From Spirochaetota bacterium (lineage in GTDB: Bacteria > Spirochaetota > Spirochaetia > SPDA01 > JAJSAL01): 64,000 nt of DNA. Below the pieces are notes generated by a model. The model was not told the origin of the DNA and did no database searches. It saw only the letters and a list, made by a program, of their open reading frames with translations. The translations under genes and the position numbers were made by a program. The stretch covers positions 51,280 through 115,279 of the forward strand of contig JAJSAL010000011.1 of assembly GCA_024274705.1 (NCBI GenBank). Reading direction: 5' to 3'. Each line of letters opens with the position of its first letter. The stretch's first letter is position 1. Below are positions 44,072 to 51,359 of the stretch, one piece after another.

Positions 44072-45205
44072 ATGAACATGAAGCATCTGGTTCTTATGAT
44101 CGTTGTTATTGCCGGTCTGTCCCTCTTGTTGGGCTGCGAGGGTGTTTCGGTGAGTGTAAATGCCGAAGGTGATATTGCGTTTGCCCGTTCTGAAGGTATT
44201 TTTTTCTACAATCCGGACCAGAATTCTCTCTCCCTGGTAGAGTGGAAATATGGAAGTGAGGTTGTTCCTGTGATCGTCAGGTGGTCCCCTGACGGGAAAA
44301 CTATTGCATATACAGAAAAATCGAGTGCCGATAGCCAGGAAACCCGGGTTTACGTTATCGGAAGGAATGGAGAAGGCAAGAGGCAGCTCTATTCGACGGA
44401 ACATCCCATCACTCAAATGGAGTGGGATCCGAAGGGTATATATATTTCCGTTGCTCAGGCCGGTGAAGATACGGATCTCGGTGTCGCGGACCTGGTAATT
44501 ATCTCGGTAGAGCAGGAAAAAGTCGTGAAAGTAATGGAGAATACTGGTGATAGTCATGCGTGGTTCGACAACAACAACCTCGTGTTCATGAAGATCGACG
44601 AAGTAAATCCTGATAACAGTGGTATTTTCAAAGGCTCCCTGCGTATGTACCGGCTCTCGCTGGACGAGGACCTGGAAATTGCGCAAACAATGGTTCCTCG
44701 GGAAGGATCCATTGTTGTAAATCCTTTTCGCAGGCAGATCGGATTCACGGCAATCGGGGCGGGAAGTGATGTAGGTGTTTACGAAGAGTACATGTCTGAC
44801 GAGGCGTATGCCTATATCGTGCAGCCGGGGAACGTTCCGGAGCTGGCTTCCCCGGATGTTGTCAATTTTATCGCTTTTTCTCCGGATGGAGTGCAGCTTC
44901 TGGCAAAAACCGTAACGTGGGATGGAGCCGACCTCTCGGTCATAGACTGGAAAACAAAACAGACCCGGACCCTGGTGAGTCCGATAACCGATACAGTCAG
45001 TATCGATTCAGCGGAAATCCAGATCTATCCGGCGTGGTACGACAGCGACAGGGTGCTCTACTTTCTCTTTTCCCGGGTGTACGGTTCCAACGGCAGTACC
45101 TTAAGGCTTATGATCCTGGATAAGCGTAAAGGTTCTCCGGCTAATCTGCAGATAGAAATTGATAAACGGATACACCAGCTTGTTCTGGAAAATGGAGGAT
45201 ATTAG
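44072..45205 (+). CDS. TolB-like beta-propeller lipoprotein
   Basis: About 377 residues. The N-terminus KHLVLMIVVIAGLSLLLGC gives a lipobox. WD40/TolB-like propeller blades follow, with the recurring pattern VRWSPDGKTIAYT, MEWDPKGIYISVA and IAFSPDGVQLLAK. Such proteins usually serve as protein-protein platforms in the envelope. ATG 44072 is preferred over 44027 because AGAGGAA precedes it and the signal peptide begins there. Confidence 0.8.
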   Translation: MNMKHLVLMIVVIAGLSLLLGCEGVSVSVNAEGDIAFARSEGIFFYNPDQNSLSLVEWKYGSEVVPVIVRWSPDGKTIAYTEKSSADSQETRVYVIGRNGEGKRQLYSTEHPITQMEWDPKGIYISVAQAGEDTDLGVADLVIISVEQEKVVKVMENTGDSHAWFDNNNLVFMKIDEVNPDNSGIFKGSLRMYRLSLDEDLEIAQTMVPREGSIVVNPFRRQIGFTAIGAGSDVGVYEEYMSDEAYAYIVQPGNVPELASPDVVNFIAFSPDGVQLLAKTVTWDGADLSVIDWKTKQTRTLVSPITDTVSIDSAEIQIYPAWYDSDRVLYFLFSRVYGSNGSTLRLMILDKRKGSPANLQIEIDKRIHQLVLENGGY

Positions 45206-45281
45206 GTCGCAAATAATTGCCGTCGTATAATTAAAGGGGTACATTAATGCTATAGAAAAGCATCTTTCTGAGGGGTAGTGT

Positions 45282-45437
45282 ATGAAGAAGACAAAATCCA
45301 GAAGAGAGAACCGGAAGTACGGCGCAGCAGATCTTAGAAAAGGTTCGACAAAAACTATCATGAAATGTTCCGGTAAATTTCTCCACGGAACGCGGGGCAA
45401 ACCGGGACGCGGACCTCACGGAGATAAGCACTATTAA
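45282..45437 (+). CDS. Small basic protein of unknown function
   Basis: 51 residues, strongly basic (about one third Lys, Arg and His), beginning KKTKSRRENRKYG and ending RGKPGRGPHGDKHY. A single cysteine, no membrane segment. The evidence for a real gene is a GAGGGG ribosome site six bases ahead, a TATAAT box at 45226-45231 and a strong terminator right after the stop, giving a compact single-gene unit. A nucleic-acid-binding role is possible from charge only. Confidence 0.7.
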   Translation: MKKTKSRRENRKYGAADLRKGSTKTIMKCSGKFLHGTRGKPGRGPHGDKHY

Positions 45438-45443
45438 TGTGAT

Positions 45444-45479
45444 CCGGGGAGTCTCTATCGAGCAACTCCCCGGCTTTTC
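45444..45479 (+). terminator. Rho-independent terminator
   Basis: CCGGGGAGT (45444-45452) pairs perfectly with ACTCCCCGG (45465-45473), followed by CTTTTC. It closes the small basic gene. Confidence 0.85.
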
Positions 45480-45491
45480 ACGAAGGATTTA

Positions 45492-45953
45492 TCAGGATAC
45501 GATTTTCAGGACGTTGGAAACAGTTTCTAAGGGCTTTACCTTGTACCACGATTCCATGATGTTCCCCTGTTCATCGATAAGAAAAGCGGAACGGACAATA
45601 CCCATGTACTTTTTCCCATACATCGATTTTTCTCCCCACGCCCCGTACGCTTCGGCAACTTTGCGTTCTTCATCAGCTAACAAGGTAAAGTTCAGATTGT
45701 ATTTGTCTTCAAAGGTTTTCTGCTGATCCGGAGTATCGGGGCTGATACCAATGGATTCTATCCTTTTTTCCCCGAGATCCGGAAGATGATCTCTCACGCT
45801 ACAGGCCTGTTTTGTGCATCCCGGGGTGTTTGCCCTGGGGTAGAAATAAAGCAGTACTTTTTTTCCCTTGAAGCGGGAGAGGGATATCTCTTCACCATTC
45901 TGATTCTTTAACGTGAAGTCAGGCGCTTTGTCGCCTTTTCCCAGTTTTTTCAT
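45492..45953 (-). CDS. bcp: Thioredoxin-dependent peroxiredoxin, BCP/PrxQ type
   Basis: About 153 residues. Reduces hydroperoxides using thioredoxin. Peroxidatic Cys in PRANTPGCTKQACS near residue 45 with the resolving Cys five residues later, as in PrxQ. The fold ends KVKPLETVSNVLKIVS. ATG 45953 starts MKKLGKGDKAPDF; the upstream in-frame ATG at 46001 would add an unusual cysteine-rich stretch. Fits an anaerobe coping with oxygen. Confidence 0.93.
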   Translation of the reverse strand: MKKLGKGDKAPDFTLKNQNGEEISLSRFKGKKVLLYFYPRANTPGCTKQACSVRDHLPDLGEKRIESIGISPDTPDQQKTFEDKYNLNFTLLADEERKVAEAYGAWGEKSMYGKKYMGIVRSAFLIDEQGNIMESWYKVKPLETVSNVLKIVS

Positions 45954-46028
45954 GTGTGGCCCCTTAAGATAAAAAGTAAAACAGCAGCAGCGTGATTTCA
46001 AGAAAAAGGTGAATCCCGACCTTTTTTT

Positions 46029-46592
46029 CTACCATTCGATGTACCCCGGGTCTTTTTCCAGCCAGTAGGTGAAATCGACGCATCTCTTAGGATCCTGCAT
46101 GACCCATAGTGCCTCCCTGTTTTCCATAAATACGATGCCGGTGCCGATGTAGGGGAACCAGGAGCAGATACCTTCACCTTTGTAAACGTTGGAATTCACA
46201 TCTTTCTTTAATATCGGGAGTACGGCAACACGGTTCCGGAATGATGAAAAATAACCGATCTGCCAATGCTGTTCCCATGTGTATCTCTGTTCTTTGTAAC
46301 CTGTGATTACAAGGGAGTGACACTTTCTCATTATCACTTCGATTTCACTGCGGCTGTGCTTCCCTTTTTCAGGAGATGTCCAGGTATCAGCATAGACGGA
46401 GTATCCTTTCTCCCGGAACATCCGAATTGTCATGTATATCATGGAGTCTGGAAGCATCGAATGGAGCAGATAAATGTCAAAGAGATTACCTGTTTTCCCG
46501 CGTGCCTCCATCTCCTCTTTGCATGAGCGTACTTCCGCATCAGTAAACGAACCGTACTTCTGTTTCATACCTTTAAGGGTAAAGAGGTCCAT
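46029..46592 (-). CDS. TIR-like domain protein
   Basis: 187 residues. From about residue 37 the pattern fits a TIR fold: first strand DIYLLHSMLPDSM, helix to GYSVYADTWTSP (the BB-loop and second strand region), then SRSEIEVIMRKCHSLVITGY and WEQHWQIGYFSSFRNRVAVLPI. Bacterial TIR domains are often NAD-consuming enzymes in antiphage or toxin systems, or scaffolds. I cannot fix the catalytic glutamate with confidence (WEQHWQ is the likely place). The N-terminal 35 residues are helical. AAGGAG lies nine bases before ATG 46592. No recognisable partner gene flanks it. Confidence 0.6.
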   Translation of the reverse strand: MDLFTLKGMKQKYGSFTDAEVRSCKEEMEARGKTGNLFDIYLLHSMLPDSMIYMTIRMFREKGYSVYADTWTSPEKGKHSRSEIEVIMRKCHSLVITGYKEQRYTWEQHWQIGYFSSFRNRVAVLPILKKDVNSNVYKGEGICSWFPYIGTGIVFMENREALWVMQDPKRCVDFTYWLEKDPGYIEW

Positions 46593-46638
46593 GGATACAA
46601 TACTCCTTGCTTAAGTATACCTGTATCAGACGGGAAAA

Positions 46639-46845
46639 GTGAATAGAACCGATACCCGGACAGGCAGGAACCTTGTCCTGAATGGTGTTGTGGTTGTGAT
46701 CTATGCTGTTTTCGGATTCGTGTTCCACTATACCCTCCTTTTGGTCCGGCTTGAAACCGAGGCAGGGGGTGTCAGCTGCAGTGTTCTTTTACATAGAGGT
46801 ACAGTTTTGCGTCTATCAGGTATTTTTCATCCGTTCCGTTTGTGA
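46639..46845 (+). CDS. Possible small hydrophobic protein
   Basis: 68 codons from GTG 46639, with one clear membrane-like segment (GVVVVIYAVFGFVFHYTLLL). It overlaps the end of the Nudix gene on the other strand by 74 bases and has only a weak GGGAAAA upstream. It may be a remnant or chance. Confidence 0.25.
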   Translation: MNRTDTRTGRNLVLNGVVVVIYAVFGFVFHYTLLLVRLETEAGGVSCSVLLHRGTVLRLSGIFHPFRL

Positions 46846-47314
46846 GAAATGACAGAAAGTCTCTCTTCGGTAGTTTGATCACATCTATCTGTTCCGATCC
46901 TTCCGGTTCCGGATGGAAGCGAGGCTCCTCGTCAACCTCCATGTATACCATGTGTACGGTTTCCGTGGAAAGCCCCGATGTGCTTACGATTTCCGGTCCG
47001 ATTTCCAAAATCCTGCCGGTATATCCGGTTTCCTCCCGTAGTTCCCGAACCGCCGCTTCCTCGATTTTTTCTCCCTCGTCTATGAGACCCGCCGGGAATT
47101 CATAAACTGACTGTTCAAAGGGCACCCGGAACTGGTGGATCATGACCAGTGCGCCTGAACCCTTTGTGACCGGTACGATAATAGCTGCCTTCTGCCGACC
47201 CCTTCGTTCGATATAAGTCCAGGTTCCTTTCTCACCGTGATTGTTGAGAAACATTTTTTCCTTTACAAGTGTCCATTTCTGTTGATGCAGGATCCGTTCG
47301 CCGAGAATTCTCAT
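46772..47314 (-). CDS. Nudix hydrolase, ADP-ribose pyrophosphatase-like
   Basis: 180 residues. The Nudix box lies near residue 77 with G(x5)E(x7)REL(x)EE(x)GY, all metal-binding residues present. The preceding FEQSVYEFPAGLIDEG and the later VHMVYMEVDEEP match the ADP-ribose diphosphatase branch. It hydrolyses ADP-ribose or related dinucleotides. Directly behind the DUF6062 gene, one base apart, on the same strand. Confidence 0.9.
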   Translation of the reverse strand: MRILGERILHQQKWTLVKEKMFLNNHGEKGTWTYIERRGRQKAAIIVPVTKGSGALVMIHQFRVPFEQSVYEFPAGLIDEGEKIEEAAVRELREETGYTGRILEIGPEIVSTSGLSTETVHMVYMEVDEEPRFHPEPEGSEQIDVIKLPKRDFLSFLTNGTDEKYLIDAKLYLYVKEHCS

Positions 47315-47315
47315 C

Positions 47316-48062
47316 CTAATCTCCGTGTGCCGTGGTGTTGTCTATAATATACTGAATCTTCAGTAATTTCCCTGTTAGTTTTTGAATAGATGTTATGAGG
47401 GCGAACCGTTCTTCCCCCCAGGATTCATTCGCTTTTTCGAATCCGTACTTACCGGTAAAGACGAGAAGGTCATTTTCTGCTTTTTCCAGATATTTGTCCG
47501 TCAACTCCAGGGTGGTCCGTATAAATCTCTCCTGCTCCCCACCCTGGAGAGCCTCCTGTGACATGGAAAGGAGGATGGGTAAATGATGCAGGCATACACC
47601 CCGGCTCCGGGAGTACTTTTCCCGGAATGAGGAATCCTTTTTCCAGAGATGTACAATGGTGAAGGCATACCTCTTAAGCGTGTTTCCCATGCGGTCACAG
47701 ATCATGCACTGCTCTTCGATTTTCGTCAGTTTCTTTAATAAAGCCGCGAGTTTCTTAGCGGAACCTCTCACAACCCCTGCTTGCTTACCCAGTGAGAGTG
47801 TTTCCCTTACCTGTTTCAGGTGGGTCTGGGTAATTAGACCAAGGCCATGCCTGTTTTCACCTCTGTTATAGAGTCCGGCATAGTGATCAGGACAGAAACC
47901 GGTCCTGTTCACCTGGACCCGCAATTCCGGATTCATGACGGAATTCCCGAGAAAAAAACCGATATACGTGTTCTCAGCCTTCTTTTCCAACGTGCAGAGA
48001 GGACAATGAGGGTCTGTTGTATAGGTGTCCCAGATGGGTATGGTTTCGAGTTCGTATTTCAC
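47316..48062 (-). CDS. DUF6062 family protein with two CxxC/CxxH sets
   Basis: 248 residues. Two similar cysteine-histidine sets are seen: CPLC near residue 20 with CPDHYAGLY near 57, and CMICDRM near 118 with CLHHLPILLS near 152. They look like two zinc-binding or cluster-binding repeats. DUF6062 occurs in spirochaetes and Firmicutes and has no assigned function. GTG start, overlapping nothing; 12 bases after the lipoprotein gene and one base before the Nudix gene, so a three-gene operon is likely. Confidence 0.82.
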   Translation of the reverse strand: MKYELETIPIWDTYTTDPHCPLCTLEKKAENTYIGFFLGNSVMNPELRVQVNRTGFCPDHYAGLYNRGENRHGLGLITQTHLKQVRETLSLGKQAGVVRGSAKKLAALLKKLTKIEEQCMICDRMGNTLKRYAFTIVHLWKKDSSFREKYSRSRGVCLHHLPILLSMSQEALQGGEQERFIRTTLELTDKYLEKAENDLLVFTGKYGFEKANESWGEERFALITSIQKLTGKLLKIQYIIDNTTAHGD

Positions 48063-48074
48063 CGGCAGCGCTGC

Positions 48075-48707
48075 TTAACTGTCCGTTACCCGGACATAAA
48101 TCGACTCTACTTGGTCGGAAACTTCACCTGCTTCCCATACTACCACATCCATCCGCGTCGTGTTGTTTAACGTTACACTGCTTCCGGGTATTTTCATCTC
48201 GATTGCTGTATCAGCCTGGGTGAATGATGGATCGACGGGCAACGGTGTATTGCTCACGTTCCAGATATCTTCGGTTAATGTCATTTGCCAGGTCCCGGCA
48301 TTTTCTGCTTTTGCAAGGTAAGCTCCTGTGTCGATGGCCGATCCCGGGTCCTGGATGTAGATTTGCCACTGATATTGGAGGTTGGGATTAGGTGTGCTGT
48401 CTGAAAGCCGAATGATGCAGTAGTAGTAATCATCATCCCGGGCAAACGAGACAAGGACAAGGTCGCTGCCCGATGTTCCTGTGACCGAATCTCCGGCCGG
48501 GTCCGGTAATGCCGTGATAATTCCCTCCCAATCGGAGGGGTCGCCGTCCACCTGGACCGTTGCCCTGGGTATGGGAAACACAGCCTCAGTATCGAAATTC
48601 GGATCGTTCGGGTTATTGTAAGCCATAGGGGGCAGAAAAAAATCGCAACCGCCTGCCATGAGGACAACGGCAGCAACAGGTAAGAGAGAGAAGCGTACTT
48701 TTTTCAT
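48075..48707 (-). CDS. Lipoprotein with a CBM9/DOMON-like domain
   Basis: About 210 residues. Lipobox LMAGGC after a hydrophobic core; AGGAGG precedes ATG 48707. The mature part opens with AYNNPNDPN, a sequence seen in many spirochaete surface lipoproteins, then VDGDPSDWEGI and LVLVSFARDDDYYYCII, which fit the CBM9-like fold that binds sugars or heme. First gene of the operon with DUF6062 and Nudix. Ligand unknown. Confidence 0.75.
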   Translation of the reverse strand: MKKVRFSLLPVAAVVLMAGGCDFFLPPMAYNNPNDPNFDTEAVFPIPRATVQVDGDPSDWEGIITALPDPAGDSVTGTSGSDLVLVSFARDDDYYYCIIRLSDSTPNPNLQYQWQIYIQDPGSAIDTGAYLAKAENAGTWQMTLTEDIWNVSNTPLPVDPSFTQADTAIEMKIPGSSVTLNNTTRMDVVVWEAGEVSDQVESIYVRVTDS

Positions 48708-48725
48708 AGTTCCTCCTATCACCCT

Positions 48726-48754
48726 ATCATAACTGCAATTCTTACAAGAATCAA
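48726..48754 (-). promoter_or_regulatory. promoter of the lipoprotein operon
   Basis: Minus strand TTGATT (48749-48754), 17-base spacer, TATGAT (48726-48731), directly upstream of the AGGAGG. Confidence 0.55.
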
Positions 48755-48785
48755 TCCCCTGTTCGGACAGGACCTGTTTTCTGAT

Positions 48786-49045
48786 TTATATTACCGGGAC
48801 CCTTTCCGCAGCGAAGCAGGCATCATGTATTACACGTACACCATCCTGTTCGTTGTATTTCCCGGTGGGTATAAGACCGATGCCGCCGTAAAATACAAAC
48901 TCCCTTTCTTTCCTCAGTAATTTGGAAATGTCAGCCAAAATCCCGATATAAAAATCGCGACGTTTTCAAGGATTTTTCCTGCGTGTTCGATAAGGGTCGA
49001 ACCCACAGCATACTGTTCCGGAAGCTTGATCCCACGTTTTCTCAG
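48786..49045 (-). pseudogene. C-terminal remnant of an unidentified protein, frameshifted
   Basis: Two minus-strand frames join into one plausible protein: LRKRGIKLPEQYAVGSTLIE and HAGKILENVA in one frame, then after a one-base shift near 48955 RDFYIGILADISKLL, FVFYGGIGLIPTGKY and HDACFAAERVPVI to a TAA at 48786. The 5' part is cut off where the direct repeat begins at 49050. I cannot name the family. The remnant sits next to the tRNA-Leu repeat and may have been broken by the same event. Confidence 0.5.
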
Positions 49046-49049
49046 GGCG

Positions 49050-49233
49050 CCTTTCGGCACATCCTGTGCCTCAGCGCTCCAGGTATTCGCGCCGGACCAT
49101 AGATTGTATGCGCAGGAGGTGTGTGGCGCTGCTAGAATCGCGCCGCATGTTTCAAGTCCTGTTCGGGTTTACCGTAATAAAAAGGGAAGCAAACCTGACT
49201 GGTAACTTCCCTTTGTGCGGCGAAGAGGACTTG
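49050..49233. repeat. 184-bp direct repeat, copy 1 (with 18 bp of tRNA-Leu 3' end)
   Basis: Matches 49282-49465 at a distance of 232 bases with about four substitutions. Its right end (49216-49233) repeats the last 18 bases of the tRNA-Leu gene, and inside it a copy of the tRNA terminator is kept with a perfect 9-bp stem (AAAGGGAAG with CTTCCCTTT on the minus strand). Copy 1 has no tRNA body. Confidence 0.85.
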
Positions 49234-49281
49234 CCCTGCGCGGCTCAACATCGTGTTTCGCCACTCAGGACCGCCTCCGGT

Positions 49282-49465
49282 CCTTTCGGCACATCCTGTG
49301 CCTCAGCGCTCCAGGTATTCGCGCCGGACCATAGATTGTATGCGCAGGAGGTGTGCGGCGCTGCTAGAATCGCGCCGCATGTTTCAAGTCCTGTTCGGGT
49401 TTACCGTAATAAAAAGGGAAGCAACCCTGACCGGTAACTCCCCTTTGTGCGGCGAAGAGGACTTG
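49282..49465. repeat. 184-bp direct repeat, copy 2 (adjoining tRNA-Leu)
   Basis: Second copy. It ends at 49465 inside the T-loop of tRNA-Leu. Upstream of the tRNA end it contains small palindromes (GGCACA-TCC-TGTGCC) and the tRNA terminator at 49411-49446, which on the minus strand folds AAAGGGGAG against CTTCCCTTT and ends in TTTTT. Confidence 0.85.
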
Positions 49466-49531
49466 AACCTCCACAGGATTGCTCCCACTAGCCCCTCAAG
49501 CTAGCGTGTCTACCAATTCCACCACCGCCGC
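49448..49531 (-). tRNA. tRNA-Leu (anticodon GAG)
   Basis: 84 nt. Acceptor GCGGCGG pairs with TCGCCGC plus discriminator A; CCA is not encoded. D-arm TGGTGGAATTGGTAGACACG, anticodon stem CTAGC/GCTAG with loop TTGAGGG giving anticodon GAG, a long variable arm as expected for leucine, and T-arm with GGTTCAAGTCC. Promoter upstream and terminator downstream are both visible. Confidence 0.95.
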
Positions 49532-49544
49532 AAATTGTGCAGGC

Positions 49545-49573
49545 ATTGTACGAAGTTCACTTTTTTTTGTCAA
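49545..49573 (-). promoter_or_regulatory. tRNA-Leu promoter
   Basis: Minus strand TTGACA (49568-49573), 17-base spacer, TACAAT (49545-49550), 14 bases before the tRNA 5' end. Confidence 0.8.
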
Positions 49574-49925
49574 CATGTCTTAGAAGCAGTAACCGGGAGG
49601 GCTTCCGTCACCCGGCATTGATTGCCTGCCGCATATCACGGTCCGGAATCCCGGAACCTCTATGAAGCACCGGAGGTACTCCGGCAGTTTCAACAGGATC
49701 AGCATACATGTATTCAACGGAGGCATCCCGTAGAAATTCTCAATACCGCCCCCGATTCGTTTTCAGTTTTCCACATGGACAAGTTCTCCGCCTTACTGTA
49801 CCGGGCTTAGAAAAATATTTATAATAACCAAATAATAGGAGCTCCAATCGGAACTGTCAATACGACGGGAGGCCGGTATGTTATCACGAGAAAAGTACGG
49901 GGAAAACCGTTCTGTTATGCATATT
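49574..49925. other. 352-base stretch without a convincing gene
   Basis: A 62-codon plus-strand frame at 49622-49810 has no ribosome binding site and no recognisable content. A/T-rich from 49810 onwards. Nothing else seen. Confidence 0.5.
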
Positions 49926-49954
49926 TTGAAGCACTACTTACATTTTAATAGTAT
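49926..49954 (+). promoter_or_regulatory. promoter of the 63-residue gene
   Basis: TTGAAG (49926-49931), 17-base spacer, TAGTAT (49949-49954), then a short leader with ACAGGAGGAATTAC before ATG 49987. Confidence 0.6.
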
Positions 49955-49986
49955 AAAGAAGTAGATTCTATTACAGGAGGAATTAC

Positions 49987-50178
49987 ATGCCGGCATACGC
50001 ATCATTAGAAGAATTAACCGAGGTGAGTACGAACTTACTGGAACTCGAACAGAAGTACCCCGAGGCCTACAAGGATTTCGTTCAGCTTTTCAAATCGTGC
50101 CGCAAGGTGGGATACAAGAACATCTGCAAGATGCTCCTCGGGGAAGCAACACCGAAGGAGCTTAAAGGGCTGGACTGA
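49987..50178 (+). CDS. Small helical protein of unknown function
   Basis: 63 residues, mainly helical: ELTEVSTNLLELEQKYPEAYKDF and FKSCRKVGYKNICKMLLGE are abbreviated views of two helices (shown in part). Charged, no membrane segment. A very good ribosome site (AGGAGGAATTAC) and a promoter support expression. It lies 116 bases before the dehydrogenase-kinase cluster and may be its leader gene. Family not recognised. Confidence 0.7.
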   Translation: MPAYASLEELTEVSTNLLELEQKYPEAYKDFVQLFKSCRKVGYKNICKMLLGEATPKELKGLD

Positions 50179-50294
50179 CAGCTGAGACCGGAACAGGGCT
50201 CTGGATTTTCGAGTATGCGCTGTCCCATCTCCGGTAAAAAAGATCATTGAGAATGGTGCTCCGTCATAGTACACTTAACACAAGAGGAAGGCGG

Positions 50295-51359
50295 ATGATA
50301 TTCGAGGAGATGGAAAAACGGGGACACGAAGAAATCATCTTCAATTACAACGAGGATGTGGATCTCAGGATGATCGTATCCCTCCACGACACCACTTTAG
50401 GAAGGACCTTGGGCGGTGTAAGGATGCGGAATTTCGATTCCGATACCGGGGCCGTCAGGGAATCGCTTAAACTTTCGGAGATTATGACATCCCAGTGCGC
50501 TACCGCGGATATCGACAGCGGCGGAGGCAATGTAATCCTCTGGGGTGATCCGGAGCGGGACAAGAATGAGGCCTATTTCCGGGCGGTTGGACGGCTTATC
50601 TAAAGCCTTAAGGGAAGGCTTATTGTGTATCCCGACCTGGGTACAGACAGTCAGGATTTTAAATATATCCAGAGGGAGACCGGGGAAACCATTTACAAGA
50701 GTTCAACAATAGATAATTCCCGGGTGTCCGCGGAAATAACAGCCCTGGGAGTGTACTGGGGCATCAAGGCGTGTGCAAAAGCGGTGTTCGGAAGTCCGGA
50801 CCTGAAAGGCCGTTCCTTTGCCGTCCAGGGCTTGGGAAAGGTGGGAAAATCCGTTGTTGAATATCTGTACCAGGAAGATGTTAAGGTTACAGTATCCGAC
50901 CTGGTGTACGACAGTATCAAAGAAGTAGAAGACAGGTTCCCCGATGTATCGATTGTACGGCCCGAAGAGGTCCTGTTCGGGGAAACCGATTTCCTCGTTC
51001 CCTGCGCTCTCGGTTCTGTCATCACACCTGATAACATCGGCCGTCTGCGGTGCAGAATCATAGCGGGTTCCGCGTACAACGTGTTTTCTGAAGAATCCCT
51101 GGCGCAACGGGTTCATGAAAAAGGAATTCTGTATGCACCGGATTTCGTGATGTCCGCCGGAGAGCTCTTTCTCCTGGACAGGGACCTGAAGCTGGGAACC
51201 CTCGGGAAGGCAAAGGACGCTGCAAAAAGTATCTATACAGTGCTTATCGATGTCCTTCTCCGCTCCCTGGAAGAAAAACGGTCCCCTATGGAAATTGCGA
51301 GGAAGGACGCCCTGGACAGGTACAGGATCATAGACCGGATAAAGAACATCTTATGCTGA
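50295..51359 (+). pseudogene. Glu/Leu/Phe/Val dehydrogenase paralogue, interrupted by an in-frame TAA
   Basis: Amino acid dehydrogenase fold. From ATG 50295 (behind AGAGGAAGGCGG) to TAA 50601-50603, then the same frame continues SLKGRLIVYPDLGTD to the end, with the NAD-binding core VQGLGKVGKSVVEYL and IAGSAYNVFSEE; full reading 354 codons. The intact paralogue at 52458 reads FIESLKGRIIVGGD there, with GAA for the interrupted codon. The catalytic Lys of MTYKTAAAG in the paralogue is Gln here (MTSQCATAD), so amino acid oxidation was probably lost or altered before the stop. It overlaps buk by seven bases. Confidence 0.85.

Noticed and set aside
44054..44686. 210-codon minus-strand frame
   Set aside because: Shadow of the TolB-like lipoprotein gene, which has a signal peptide and propeller repeats.
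49066..49504. Two overlapping open frames with nearly the same protein (starting MPQRSRYSRRT)
   Set aside because: They are translations of the 184-bp direct repeat and run into the tRNA on the other strand; no ribosome site.
1754..50603. Reassignment of stop codons or pyrrolysine/selenocysteine insertion as the cause of the five in-frame stops
   Set aside because: Both TAA and TAG occur at the sites and both also end many normal genes here; pyrrolysine uses only TAG and selenocysteine TGA, and no stem-loop or matching family residue is seen.
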